Shown: in pieces, positions 45,212-54,549 of the stretch
Layout: each line of letters starts with the position of its first letter
Position numbering within the stretch: the stretch's first letter is position 1
Assembly (NCBI GenBank): GCA_963543015.1
Contig: CAUTYZ010000003.1
Coordinates: 124,001-188,000, forward strand
Direction of reading: 5' to 3'
Origin: Alloscardovia sp963543015
GTDB taxonomy: Bacteria; Actinomycetota; Actinomycetes; Actinomycetales; Bifidobacteriaceae
Length of the DNA: 64,000 bases
The notes under the pieces: model-generated
Told to the model about the DNA's origin: nothing
Database searches by the model: none
Seen by the model: only the letters and a program-made list of their open reading frames with translations
Made by a program: the position numbers and the translations under genes

Positions 45212-45883
45212 ATGTTGCATGCGGTCATTGAAAAGCTCAAGGGCGGTCTGATTGTCAGCTGCCAAGCATATCCGGGCGAACCTTTACGCCATCCAGAAAC
45301 GATGGCACAAATGGCTCAAGCGGCTGTATTAGGCGGAGCTGTCGCCATTCGCTGTCAAGGATTGGCGGATATCAGCGCTATTAAAGGACAAGTGGACGTT
45401 CCTGTCATTGGAATTTGGAAAGACGGACATGAAGGAGTGTTTATCACTCCGACATTGCGTCATGCACGATGCTGTGCTGCTGCAGGAGCGGATATTATCG
45501 CTTTGGATGGAACGCGACGTCCACGACCAGACGGTCTGACATACGCGCAAACAGTTGCAGAGTTGCACAGCGAAGGTGCATTGGTCATGGCTGACTGCGG
45601 GAGTTTTGAAGATGCTCGTATGGCTGCCGAGGCAGGATCAGACATTATTTCCACGACGCTCAGCGGTTATACCGGTGAGCGCGAGAAGACGGATGGTCCA
45701 GATTTTGAGTTGCTCGACCAAATGGTGAAAGCATTCCCTACCTTGCCGGTTATTTGTGAGGGTCGAATTCATACTCCAGATGATCTTGCTCGCGTTATGG
45801 ATATGGGCGCATGGGCGGCAGTCGTAGGCACGGCGATTACGCATCCGACGACTATTACGTCATGGTTTGCTCAGAAATTGTAA
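45212..45883 (+). CDS. nanE: N-acetylmannosamine-6-phosphate 2-epimerase
   Basis: 223-residue TIM barrel that converts ManNAc-6-phosphate to GlcNAc-6-phosphate. The start GGLIVSCQAYPGEPL, PVIGIWKDGH, IIALDGTRRPRPDGLT and VICEGRIHTPDDLARVMDMGAWAAVVGTAITHP are hallmarks of NanE. A strong GAAGGAGA ribosome site precedes the ATG. It lies between the kinase and the sialidase, completing the route to NagA. Confidence 0.95.
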   Translation: MLHAVIEKLKGGLIVSCQAYPGEPLRHPETMAQMAQAAVLGGAVAIRCQGLADISAIKGQVDVPVIGIWKDGHEGVFITPTLRHARCCAAAGADIIALDGTRRPRPDGLTYAQTVAELHSEGALVMADCGSFEDARMAAEAGSDIISTTLSGYTGEREKTDGPDFELLDQMVKAFPTLPVICEGRIHTPDDLARVMDMGAWAAVVGTAITHPTTITSWFAQKL

Positions 45884-45886
45884 AAA

Positions 45887-45913
45887 CAATTGTCAGAAAA
45901 GAATTGTCAGAAA
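45887..45913. repeat. Tandem 13-mer between nanE and the sialidase gene
   Basis: AATTGTCAGAAAA occurs at 45887-45899 and 45901-45913. It may be a regulator site or a local duplication. Confidence 0.45.
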
Positions 45914-45958
45914 ATTTGACTTCATCAATACAACAGAAAACATATCAAAGGAATTCAC

Positions 45959-48259
45959 ATGGTTTACGAAGATGTAAAACGCGTTTCATGGCCGAAAGGT
46001 AGCTCGTCGATACGGTGTACCGTCGCCGCTCATGGTGATGGAGTAGTTCTTGCAGCTCACAGTGCTCAGCATGACGAGCAGTTCCGGTTAGCCATTGTAC
46101 AGGGGGCTTTGGTCGTGGATGCCGGCTCCATTACGCTCGATATGGAAGACACGTACGGCATCACTCAGGGTCCTTCGCATGAGATTGTCTTAGTGTTCGG
46201 TACATTTGGTACGCGGGTATACGTCGATGGATATCAGGTATTTTCGTGCGCTACGAATCTTCATCCTGAAGAAAACACCACTCTTCTCCTTACTCAATCG
46301 GGCAATATTCAGGTTCTTTCCTGCGATGTGCTGGATGAGGAATTGACTTCAGAAGCCGTAAATAGCAGCTATGTGAGTCCTCAGCCGGATATCGAGTTCG
46401 CTGCAGCCTACTTAGCATCGACAGATATCGAACGTATTAATTCTCTGCGTGATGGCACAATTTCCGCTCGTTTCCGTGTGCGCGGTATGAATCAATGCGG
46501 AACAATTGTCGCTGCATCTCGTCAAGGCACAGAAGTACTGAACCTGACTGTTGATGATGACGGATTCTTGTATAAGGTCCTCGTCGATGGTCAATGGAAT
46601 GAATATCGCGCATCAGGATTATGGAATGACGGAAAATTCCACGATATCGTCGTGCGCGCTTTCCGCGGTGCTATCGACTTGTACGTGGATGGGTTCTTCG
46701 TGCTCCATCAACCGGGACAGTATCTGATAGAAGCAGTGGGAGGAATTGATTACTTCAGCATCGGTGAAGATACTCATGGAATTCGTCTTTTCGGAGAAGT
46801 ACGAAGTGGCGGAATCTATACATATGCGCTAACGGACGGTCAAATCGGAGCTCTGTCTCACCGTGAACCCTTGACAACGACAGCGCTGTTCGACAAAGGA
46901 TATGAGTCGTCGGCGAGCTACCGCATTCCCTCAATGGTAACGACCCCGAATGGAGTTATTATCGCAGGTGCTGATCAGCGCCTCGTTATATCGAATGATG
47001 CTCCAAATAAGATTCACCTCGTCGTGCGACGAAGCCTCGATGGCGGGCAGAATTGGGAGCCACTCCAGACAGTCATTGCGTATCCTGATAAAGATGGCCC
47101 AAGCATTGATGGAGCAAGCCTTATTGACTCGTGTATGGTCGTTGACCGGAATACAGGACGAGTCATTATCCTCGTGGATCATTTCCCAGGAGGCATAGGA
47201 TTTGCTAATGCGGTTCAAAGGCGAGGAACGGATGAACACGGCCGTTTAATTCTCACAGATGCAGTCGATAATACGTACTACCTCAATGATGATGGTTCTG
47301 TAGACAGCGATGCAGAAAATTCGCCAAGCGCTCAGCCTGCTCAGGCATATCACATTGATGGCGATGGCTATGTGACCTTCAACGGTAAGCCAGGTGGCAA
47401 TATCTTCTTCAAGAAGGGACTCGATGAGCATGAAACACTGCTTACAGTGCGCACGAGTTATCTTGTCGAAGTTCATTCCGACGACGATGGTCAGACATGG
47501 TCAAAGCCGCGCTATATCGACTGGATGCTTCGCGAAGAGTGGATGGGATTCTTAGGAACGAGCCCGGGAAGCGGATTGCAGCTGAGCAAGGGGCCACATG
47601 CAGGACGTTTGCTTATACCGTTCTATTGCTGCTCTGCTGATCCACGATATTCCTCAGGTGGCGCATTGCTTTCCGATGATGGTGGCCAGACATGGCATTG
47701 CGGACAGTGCATTAATGATTCGCGCGTTATTAACGGTCATACTGTAGATATTTCTCATATCGTCGATAGTGATGCAATGACTCACGAGTCAGTATTTGTG
47801 GAGGACGAGAATGGAGACGTTATCGTCTTCTTCCGAAACCAGCATCACAGCGGACGCGTCGGAAAAGCTATCAGCCATGATGGTGGCCAGACATGGGATG
47901 AGCTGGAATTTGACGAAGAAATTCCTGATATTTTCAGCCAGCCGAATGCTATTACATTGCCACCAGCAGGAAAAAAGCTGGCAGGTGATGAGGTAGAAGG
48001 TTGGAAGTATGGCGAAGCCTCAGACCGTGTGCTTTTTGCAAACGCGTGCTTGATGCGACCATACCGTGGCTGTGGCGTTCTACGATATAGCGAAGACGGT
48101 GGCCGTACATGGGCGCTGACTCGTTGCTATAACCCATACCATTACGTGTACCAATGCATGTCTGTGCGCCCGGATGGAGATATCGGTCTCCTCTGGGAAC
48201 GCGAAACTGCGGGGGTATATTACACGCGAGTAACCCGTAGCTGGTTGGGAATCGAGTAG
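45959..48259 (+). CDS. nanH: Exo-alpha-sialidase (GH33), cytoplasmic form with N-terminal lectin-like domain
   Basis: 766 residues. The first ~300 residues are beta-rich and laminin-G/concanavalin-like (TISARFRVRGMN, IDLYVDGFFVLH). The six-bladed propeller begins with the arginine motif SASYRIPSMV near residue 320. Asp boxes S-x-D-x-G-x-T/N-W are at about 358, 507, 572, 639 and 711. Near the end GLLWERETAGVYYTRVTRSWLG holds the probable nucleophile Tyr. There is no signal peptide, anchor or sorting signal, so it should cleave imported sialosides inside the cell. AAAGGA precedes the ATG. It is the last gene of the operon. Confidence 0.93.
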   Translation: MVYEDVKRVSWPKGSSSIRCTVAAHGDGVVLAAHSAQHDEQFRLAIVQGALVVDAGSITLDMEDTYGITQGPSHEIVLVFGTFGTRVYVDGYQVFSCATNLHPEENTTLLLTQSGNIQVLSCDVLDEELTSEAVNSSYVSPQPDIEFAAAYLASTDIERINSLRDGTISARFRVRGMNQCGTIVAASRQGTEVLNLTVDDDGFLYKVLVDGQWNEYRASGLWNDGKFHDIVVRAFRGAIDLYVDGFFVLHQPGQYLIEAVGGIDYFSIGEDTHGIRLFGEVRSGGIYTYALTDGQIGALSHREPLTTTALFDKGYESSASYRIPSMVTTPNGVIIAGADQRLVISNDAPNKIHLVVRRSLDGGQNWEPLQTVIAYPDKDGPSIDGASLIDSCMVVDRNTGRVIILVDHFPGGIGFANAVQRRGTDEHGRLILTDAVDNTYYLNDDGSVDSDAENSPSAQPAQAYHIDGDGYVTFNGKPGGNIFFKKGLDEHETLLTVRTSYLVEVHSDDDGQTWSKPRYIDWMLREEWMGFLGTSPGSGLQLSKGPHAGRLLIPFYCCSADPRYSSGGALLSDDGGQTWHCGQCINDSRVINGHTVDISHIVDSDAMTHESVFVEDENGDVIVFFRNQHHSGRVGKAISHDGGQTWDELEFDEEIPDIFSQPNAITLPPAGKKLAGDEVEGWKYGEASDRVLFANACLMRPYRGCGVLRYSEDGGRTWALTRCYNPYHYVYQCMSVRPDGDIGLLWERETAGVYYTRVTRSWLGIE

Positions 48260-48270
48260 GTAGCTGCGAG

Positions 48271-48297
48271 GGCGGTTATAAAAGGTTTATGACCGCC
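48271..48297 (+). terminator. Stem-loop after the sialidase gene
   Basis: 12-bp stem with one wobble (48271-48282 with 48286-48297) and a 3-base loop, 12 bases after the stop. No long T-run. Confidence 0.6.
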
Positions 48298-48391
48298 TCG
48301 TAAGGGTCACGAGTGGGCATAAAGGCTACAAAGCGGTCACGCTGAAAGTGTGACTGATACAAACCAATACGCATACCAACTAATACACAGG

Positions 48392-48422
48392 GGCTGGTCT
48401 TGCCTGAACGCTAAGACCAGCC
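48392..48422 (-). terminator. Stem-loop after the CPBP protease gene
   Basis: Perfect 10-bp stem (48392-48401 with 48413-48422), 11-base loop, directly after the protease stop on the minus strand. Confidence 0.6.
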
Positions 48423-48433
48423 TCATGTTGTGC

Positions 48434-49966
48434 TTAATTGCTATATGGTGATTGAGAGTACGGAGGTAAATTCTGAGCAGGCGCTGCTCCAGAATACGGT
48501 ACGCTCACTGCACTTGGAACAACCGACGGAGACTGTACAGACGGCGATGGCACAGTTGTAGGCTGTGCTGATACAGGCTGTGGATACTGTCCGTACTGTT
48601 GCTGCGCATAGAGAGGTGACTGTGCATATTGAGGCGGCTGTGCATATGGCTGACCGTACGTCTGACCATATGGATAATTCTGTGGTGCGCCCGGAATTGG
48701 AGCCGATGCATAATCCGCGGAACCGTATGCTGCAGCTGCCTTACGCTGAGCACGTCGATTCTTCACGCTCTGGCGAAGATTCTTCGTCGCATCACCAATG
48801 AAATCACGACCAGCTTTATCGAACCAGCCACGCTTCATTGCAGCCCATACGATAATTGCCGCGAACAAAAGCTGAATGCCGATATCTAGCACGACGCTTA
48901 TCCACGACATGCTCGAGCTGTCTGATGAAGAATCATACAACCCAATGGACTGGAACAGCACAATGGTGACGTTATTTGCAATGTGGATAGCGATACCTGC
49001 TTCGAGACCGCCCAGATACATTGCCAAATACCCCGTAATTAAACCAAGCGAGAAGACAGTCGACAGTCCCAGCCAGTCGTAATTATGCAAAGAGGTAAAA
49101 ATAATTGCCGGAATAATTGGCACAAGAATATGCGCTGCACGTGGAATCCAACGGCCAAATCCTTGCAGGAGAATTCCGCGGAAAATGTACTCTTCTGTCG
49201 CGCATTGGACAGGAACGACTGTCAGTGTAATGACAATCGTCAAAATGGAAGGTATATTGAAATCAACGCTTCCACCATTAGCAAGGTCGAGAGCGAGAGA
49301 AGCGCCATTAAGAATGAAGAAAAGAACAAAAGCGAGAATCGTAGACTTGCCGAGGGCTGCCCAGCGAAGATGGCCGAAAACGCTGGAAATTGAGCCGAAA
49401 CTTTGGCGCTTGATAATTTTAACGGCCCACCAAAATCCTGGAAGCATGGCCGCTACTGAGCCAAACAAGAAGATAATCGAAATAGGATTGGTCAAATCTG
49501 CAAAAATGCTCATATCAAGGGCCAACGAAGGGTCGAAAGAGCTCAGCAGCAATTGCGTTCCAAGCTGGCCAGCGATGATGAAACCAATGATGATGAAAAC
49601 GGCAAAAGACACGAGCTGATAGAGAACGACTCCCAAAGAAACCGTGGCTAAAGGAGTCCACCAAGGATTACGATATGTATCACGTAGGGTCGCGCTGTAT
49701 CCGTAGCCCTTCCACCATTTGGGCATGTGTACTAGCTCCCATGGGTGCAAGTATGTCGTTGCTGGCGGCTCAGGTCGAGGCGCTGCAACGAGTGTCACCT
49801 GCGGCTGCGTTACTGGAGCCATGAGAAGAGACTGCTGTGGAGCATAAGCCTGACCGGGAACCTGCATCGGCGCGTAGCCGTTTGCGAAGGAGGCTGCGGC
49901 GCCTTCCTGCCCTGCATTTCCTGCAGCATATGGTTGGACGTTTTCTGGTCCAAAATTCTGTGCCAT
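48434..49966 (-). CDS. CPBP-family intramembrane metalloprotease
   Basis: 510 residues with about eight membrane segments. The active-site motif EEYIFRG (in CATEEYIFRGILLQGF) and the later HN motif in FTSLHNYDW define the Abi/CAAX (CPBP) family. The first ~80 residues are low complexity with Pro/Gln. The last ~110 residues are Tyr/Gln/Pro-rich, with repeated PYAQPPQYAQ units like those in the membrane protein at 25219. I chose the ATG at 49966 (MAQNFGPEN); the ATG two codons earlier at 49972 is equally possible. Substrate unknown; family members process prenylated proteins or give bacteriocin self-immunity. Confidence 0.87.
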   Translation of the reverse strand: MAQNFGPENVQPYAAGNAGQEGAAASFANGYAPMQVPGQAYAPQQSLLMAPVTQPQVTLVAAPRPEPPATTYLHPWELVHMPKWWKGYGYSATLRDTYRNPWWTPLATVSLGVVLYQLVSFAVFIIIGFIIAGQLGTQLLLSSFDPSLALDMSIFADLTNPISIIFLFGSVAAMLPGFWWAVKIIKRQSFGSISSVFGHLRWAALGKSTILAFVLFFILNGASLALDLANGGSVDFNIPSILTIVITLTVVPVQCATEEYIFRGILLQGFGRWIPRAAHILVPIIPAIIFTSLHNYDWLGLSTVFSLGLITGYLAMYLGGLEAGIAIHIANNVTIVLFQSIGLYDSSSDSSSMSWISVVLDIGIQLLFAAIIVWAAMKRGWFDKAGRDFIGDATKNLRQSVKNRRAQRKAAAAYGSADYASAPIPGAPQNYPYGQTYGQPYAQPPQYAQSPLYAQQQYGQYPQPVSAQPTTVPSPSVQSPSVVPSAVSVPYSGAAPAQNLPPYSQSPYSN

Positions 49967-50114
49967 TGTCATTTTTCCAATTTTACGGTCTAGGCATAAC
50001 CAATGAAAGCTTATCCATTAAATCCGATACAATATTTTCCAATAGTTATAGAACGCATCCGCACAGCATATATTGTGTAGCTTGCATACAAACTTCTATA
50101 CATGCCTCACAGGG

Positions 50115-50143
50115 TGCACTCAACGTCAGATGTGACGAGTGCA
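50115..50143. promoter_or_regulatory. Hairpin in the leader of the Ca-ATPase gene
   Basis: Perfect 7-bp stem (50115-50121 with 50137-50143), an internal bulge of three bases, and a 4-bp stem with a 4-base loop. It lies 86 bases before the ATG and may regulate the gene or end upstream transcription. Confidence 0.4.
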
Positions 50144-50228
50144 GAGTGCATAGAATGTGGGGTAAGGAATTGTGTGCGCGGCTGCTGAGAATATGTTGAC
50201 TACTTTGCGGCGGACATAGGAGATAGTT

Positions 50229-53200
50229 ATGACCGAGAAAATCGGTGTAACTGGAACGTCGCAGGAGGATTCCGCGGCGCGTACAGTTTCCCTAACGGTT
50301 TCTACACCAGCTTCTGCAAGTTCCCCTTCTGCAGATTCTTCCCGCACGTCTGCTTCGTCTGCTTCCAACGCTTCGAACGCATCCCTTAATCCGTTTGCCG
50401 GTTCAGACCCTTCGATTAGTGAAGTAGCCACTGTCGAGCGTGCTATGAACACGAGCATCGAGCATGGATTATCGTCTGCTGAAGCACAGAAGCGATTGGA
50501 AAAATTCGGCCCGAACGCGCTTGCTTCGAAGCCTAAAGACCCAGCATGGAAGCGTTTCTTGGCTCAGTTCCAAGACCCACTGGTGTATTTGCTTCTTGCA
50601 GCGACTGCTATTTCGTTTGCAGCGTGGATTATCGAACGCAGTACAAATTCGAGCGAAGCAGAACCGCTTCCTTTTGACTGCATTGTTATCATTCTTATTT
50701 TGATTGTGAACGCAGTTCTTGGATATATTCAGGAGAACCGCGCGGAAGCTGCTGTGGAGGCTTTGGCTCAGATGGCGACACCGCATACGACGGTTTTGCG
50801 TGATGGTCGCGTTACGACAATCGCTACAGCAGATGTCGTGCCAGGTGATGTTCTCATTCTTGGCGAAGGCGATACGGTATCCGCTGATGGTCGTCTTTTT
50901 GCGGCTGCGAGTTTGCGTATTGCGGAAGCATCGCTGACTGGAGAATCATTGCCGGTTGCAAAGAAGGTTACCACTCTCGACTCAGTGAAGTCTCTGGGTG
51001 ACCGGACCAATATGGTCTTTAACGGCACATCGATTACTCAAGGAACGGGTCGAGCAATTGTTACCTCGACAGGTATGGATACTCAGGTCGGCAAGATTGC
51101 AGATATGCTTTCGCAGGCTGATGAGGAAGCAACTCCTTTGGAAAAGGAGATGGACAACGTTTCTCACATTTTGGGAATTGCTGTCGTTCTCATCGCAGTG
51201 GTTGTGCTTGTAGCGCTGTGGCTTTTGGAAGGCTTCACGAGCGTACAAGACGTCATCGAGTCTCTCCTTCTCGCAGTATCTCTTGCTGTGGCCGCGGTTC
51301 CTGAAGGCTTGGCGACAATTTTGACGGTCGTTCTTGCATTGGGCGTACAGCGCATGGCTCGTCATAATGCCATTGTTAAGAAGCTTTCATCTGTGGAAAC
51401 ATTAGGATCTGCATCGGTAATTTGCTCGGATAAGACGGGTACATTGACACGCAATGAAATGACTGTCGAAACAGTGATTACTCCAAGCGGCGAAGTGAAG
51501 CTGACGGGTACAGGTTATGTGCCTCAGGGTGTTTTGGTGAACATTGACGGAAGTGAAGTTCCATCCACATCATCGCTTCGTAGTGAAGTTGTGGCTGCAT
51601 TGGCTGCAGGTTCTCTTGCAAATAATGCAGAATTGCGCCATTCTTCTGAAGATTCTCATTCCCAATCCGAAGCAGAGGAGAAGACTCAGTGGAGCATCGT
51701 TGGTGACCCTACGGAAGCGTCTGTTTTGGTCGCTGCTCGCAAGATTCGTGCGTTGGATAACTACCAGGGTATGGAGCGCGTGGCAGAAATTCCATTTACA
51801 TCCGAACGAAAGATGCAAACTGTAATTGCTCATGATACTTCTGGCGGCGATACGATGACAGCATTTGCTAAGGGCGCTCCTGACGTGCTTTTGTCCCACT
51901 GCTCGGCAATTGAGGTTAACGGTCACGTCCGTCCATTAACGGATGAAGATCGTGCGTCGATTTTGAGCCAAGTAGAACGTTTGTCCTCGCAAGCATACCG
52001 AACTTTGGGGCAGGCATATCGTCCGTTGAACGTGACTCGTCTAGCCGATATTGAAGGCATTGAGCGTGACGAGAATGGTCATGTTCAAGATATTTCTGAG
52101 CAATCCGATGTAGTCGAACGCGATTATATTTGGCTCGGCATGGTGGGTATCATTGATCCTCCTCGTACCGAGGTTCGTGATTCTATCGCTGAAGCACATC
52201 GCGCGGGTATTCGCACCATTATGATTACGGGTGATCACCCGCTGACTGCTGCTCGCATTGCATCCGATTTGGGAATTATCGATGAAGAAGTAGCACAGCG
52301 TACGGGTCGTCGCGCTTTGACAGGCGATCAGCTGGATGCGATGTCGGATGAAGAATTTAACCAAGCGGTAAATGAAGTATCCGTATATGCGCGCGTGGCT
52401 CCAGAGCATAAGTTGCGTATCGTTAACGCACTTCAGTCACAGGGAAATATCGTCGCTATGACCGGTGACGGTGTCAATGATGCTCCGGCAGTGAAATCTG
52501 CGGATATCGGTGTCGCTATGGGTATCACTGGTACTGAAGTGACGAAGGAATCTGCAAAAATGATTCTTGCAGATGACAACTTCTCGACAATTGTTGCGGC
52601 TGTTCAAGAAGGACGAGTTATCTTCGATAATATTCGTAAGTTCTTGCGTTACCTGCTCAGCTCGAATGTCGGCGAAGTATTCACAGTCTTCTTCGGCGTA
52701 GCATTGGCTGGAGTATTGGGTATTAGTGACCCAACTACAACGGGTGTAACCGTTCCTCTGCTGGCAACTCAGCTTTTGTGGATTAATCTTCTGACAGATG
52801 CTGCCCCAGCTCTTGCTATGGGTGTGGACGGTCAAACGGATGACGTGATGGGTCGAGCTCCTCGAAAGATGAGTGATCGAGTGATCGATGTTGCGATGTG
52901 GGCAGATATCGCTTTCATCGGCGTTGTGATGGCAGCTGCAACATTGATTGGTATTGATCTGTACTTGCCTGGCGGTCTTGTCACCGACGATTCCATTATC
53001 GGAATGAGTCATGCTGATGCGCTCGTTATGGCTCGTACTATGGGCTTCACGATTTTGGCCTTCGCTCAGCTCTTTAATGCGTTGGCATCACGCTCTGCTA
53101 CACAGTCTGCATTCAAGGGAATGTTCTCGAATATGTGGCTGTGGGGAGCAATTGCGCTGTCCGTCGTTCTGCAGCTTGTCGTAATTTACACTCCAGTGTT

Positions 53201-53333
53201 GAATGAAGCGTTCGGCACAACTCCATTGGCTCCACGTCAATGGCTGGAAGCTATCGCGCTCGCTGCATCCGTCTTCGTACTGTCGGAGCTGTATAAGCTC
53301 GTAGCACGAATGATGGGTAACCGACAGAAGTAA
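50229..53333 (+). CDS. P-type cation-transporting ATPase (calcium pump type, P2)
   Basis: 1034 residues. The long N-terminal Ser/Ala-rich extension (~60 residues) is unusual. The cation-ATPase N-domain begins near residue 80 (HGLSSAEAQKRLEKFGPN). The TGES motif (LTGESLPVAKK), PEGL (AAVPEGLATI), phosphorylation site DKTGT at Asp401, and the hinge GDGVNDAPA are all present, with about ten membrane helices. The overall arrangement matches SERCA/PMCA-like bacterial Ca2+ exporters. TAGGAGA precedes the ATG. The cation cannot be proved from the sequence. Confidence 0.92.
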   Translation: MTEKIGVTGTSQEDSAARTVSLTVSTPASASSPSADSSRTSASSASNASNASLNPFAGSDPSISEVATVERAMNTSIEHGLSSAEAQKRLEKFGPNALASKPKDPAWKRFLAQFQDPLVYLLLAATAISFAAWIIERSTNSSEAEPLPFDCIVIILILIVNAVLGYIQENRAEAAVEALAQMATPHTTVLRDGRVTTIATADVVPGDVLILGEGDTVSADGRLFAAASLRIAEASLTGESLPVAKKVTTLDSVKSLGDRTNMVFNGTSITQGTGRAIVTSTGMDTQVGKIADMLSQADEEATPLEKEMDNVSHILGIAVVLIAVVVLVALWLLEGFTSVQDVIESLLLAVSLAVAAVPEGLATILTVVLALGVQRMARHNAIVKKLSSVETLGSASVICSDKTGTLTRNEMTVETVITPSGEVKLTGTGYVPQGVLVNIDGSEVPSTSSLRSEVVAALAAGSLANNAELRHSSEDSHSQSEAEEKTQWSIVGDPTEASVLVAARKIRALDNYQGMERVAEIPFTSERKMQTVIAHDTSGGDTMTAFAKGAPDVLLSHCSAIEVNGHVRPLTDEDRASILSQVERLSSQAYRTLGQAYRPLNVTRLADIEGIERDENGHVQDISEQSDVVERDYIWLGMVGIIDPPRTEVRDSIAEAHRAGIRTIMITGDHPLTAARIASDLGIIDEEVAQRTGRRALTGDQLDAMSDEEFNQAVNEVSVYARVAPEHKLRIVNALQSQGNIVAMTGDGVNDAPAVKSADIGVAMGITGTEVTKESAKMILADDNFSTIVAAVQEGRVIFDNIRKFLRYLLSSNVGEVFTVFFGVALAGVLGISDPTTTGVTVPLLATQLLWINLLTDAAPALAMGVDGQTDDVMGRAPRKMSDRVIDVAMWADIAFIGVVMAAATLIGIDLYLPGGLVTDDSIIGMSHADALVMARTMGFTILAFAQLFNALASRSATQSAFKGMFSNMWLWGAIALSVVLQLVVIYTPVLNEAFGTTPLAPRQWLEAIALAASVFVLSELYKLVARMMGNRQK

Positions 53334-53379
53334 CGCGAGGAAACTCCTAGTCGAGTTCGAGTAACGACAGGTGACAATG

Positions 53380-53411
53380 GAGCGGTTGGATTCCTATGAA
53401 TTCAGCCGCTC
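53380..53411 (+). terminator. Terminator of the P-type ATPase gene
   Basis: 14-bp stem with two wobble pairs (53380-53393 with 53398-53411), 4-base loop, then TTTGTAT. Confidence 0.75.
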
Positions 53412-53437
53412 TTTGTATACCCGCTTGCAGGTATGAA

Positions 53438-53468
53438 AATGGGTCTGAGATGTGCACTCAGACCCATT
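53438..53468 (-). terminator. Terminator of the esterase gene
   Basis: Perfect 12-bp stem (53438-53449 with 53457-53468), 7-base loop; on the minus strand TTTTC follows. Confidence 0.78.
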
Positions 53469-53489
53469 ATTGTGCTTTAGAGCGTGTAA

Positions 53490-54524
53490 TTAGTCCACAA
53501 TTGCCTCAATAACAGCCATTTCAATCTGGCTGAAAGATTCCTTTGCTTCTGGAAGTGGAAGGAATGGATAATCGTGAATCATCTTCTCGCCGACATGAAG
53601 CTTTGTGCGGACACCTGCGGAAGTCAAACGAGTTGCGAAATCAGTGACATCTGGGAAGAGAATCTCATCGGTGCCAACGAAGATAGTCACCTGAGAATCC
53701 TTCAGCAGCTTGAGGTCACCGAAAGCTGGCGAGATGCGTGGATCACTCATGCTCCAAGCATCTGCCCATTCGCGAGCATCGATACGCAAAGTATCTGCGA
53801 CAAGCATAGGATCGCGCTCTGTGTATGCTTCAATTTCTGGGTTAGAGAGGTTGACATCAACCCATGGGCTGACAGCGATAATTCCTTCAGGAGCTGGAAT
53901 CTTCTTTGCAGCCCAGTCAAGAGCAAGTCCCAAAGCCATACCAGCTCCAGCGCTATCGCCCATGAGAATAACCTTCTCGTGTGGGTTTAATTCGCGGAAT
54001 TGAGTATACAAAGCAGTGATCTGACGGAATGCATCAGCAGCAGTTCCATATGGCGCTGGGTTGTAATCAGGCGCAAGAATATTGACGCCAAGACGATTTG
54101 CCAATCGTGTCAAGAAAGTGATGTGGAATGCATCAAAACCCGATACGTAGCTTCCGCCGTGTATGAACAAAATCGTGGTGTGAGGAGCAATAGTGCTGTT
54201 GAAATCCTTCGGAGCGAAACGATACGTGCTCATGCCGAATGTTTCAGAGTCAGTATCATTGCCATCGTCATACAATGATGCGATTCCCGACTTCAGTACG
54301 ACGCCTGGAAGACCAGCATTTTTTCGTTCTGTACCCTTGTGCTCATCGAGCCACGCCATTTCCTGCTGTACAGTACGGCGAGGATACAATTCCAAAGACT
54401 TATTTACAGCGACAGAAAGACCAGAACGCTGGAACTTCTGACGTGCATACTTATCAAAAGCCCATGCTGCGCCTGCGACTGCTGCAGCGCCCGCGAGCAA
54501 CTTTGCTAAACCGGAACGTGACAT
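53490..54524 (-). CDS. Alpha/beta hydrolase, HSL-type esterase
   Basis: 344 residues with an N-terminal hydrophobic stretch (LAKLLAGAAAVAGAAWAF) that can anchor it to the membrane. The oxyanion motif HGGSY lies near residue 121 and the nucleophile motif GDSAGAG near residue 190. The C-terminal His is expected in MIHDYPFLPL. It hydrolyses an ester of unknown kind. It stands alone on the minus strand; the PAP2 gene is 25 bases upstream on the same strand and may be co-transcribed. Confidence 0.87.
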   Translation of the reverse strand: MSRSGLAKLLAGAAAVAGAAWAFDKYARQKFQRSGLSVAVNKSLELYPRRTVQQEMAWLDEHKGTERKNAGLPGVVLKSGIASLYDDGNDTDSETFGMSTYRFAPKDFNSTIAPHTTILFIHGGSYVSGFDAFHITFLTRLANRLGVNILAPDYNPAPYGTAADAFRQITALYTQFRELNPHEKVILMGDSAGAGMALGLALDWAAKKIPAPEGIIAVSPWVDVNLSNPEIEAYTERDPMLVADTLRIDAREWADAWSMSDPRISPAFGDLKLLKDSQVTIFVGTDEILFPDVTDFATRLTSAGVRTKLHVGEKMIHDYPFLPLPEAKESFSQIEMAVIEAIVD

Positions 54525-54549
54525 GTGTACCCCTTTCGAGAGTTAAAAA

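Noticed and set aside
47000..48130. Repeated motif in the sialidase gene as a DNA repeat or CRISPR
   Set aside because: The repeats are Asp boxes of the protein propeller, irregularly spaced and diverged in DNA.
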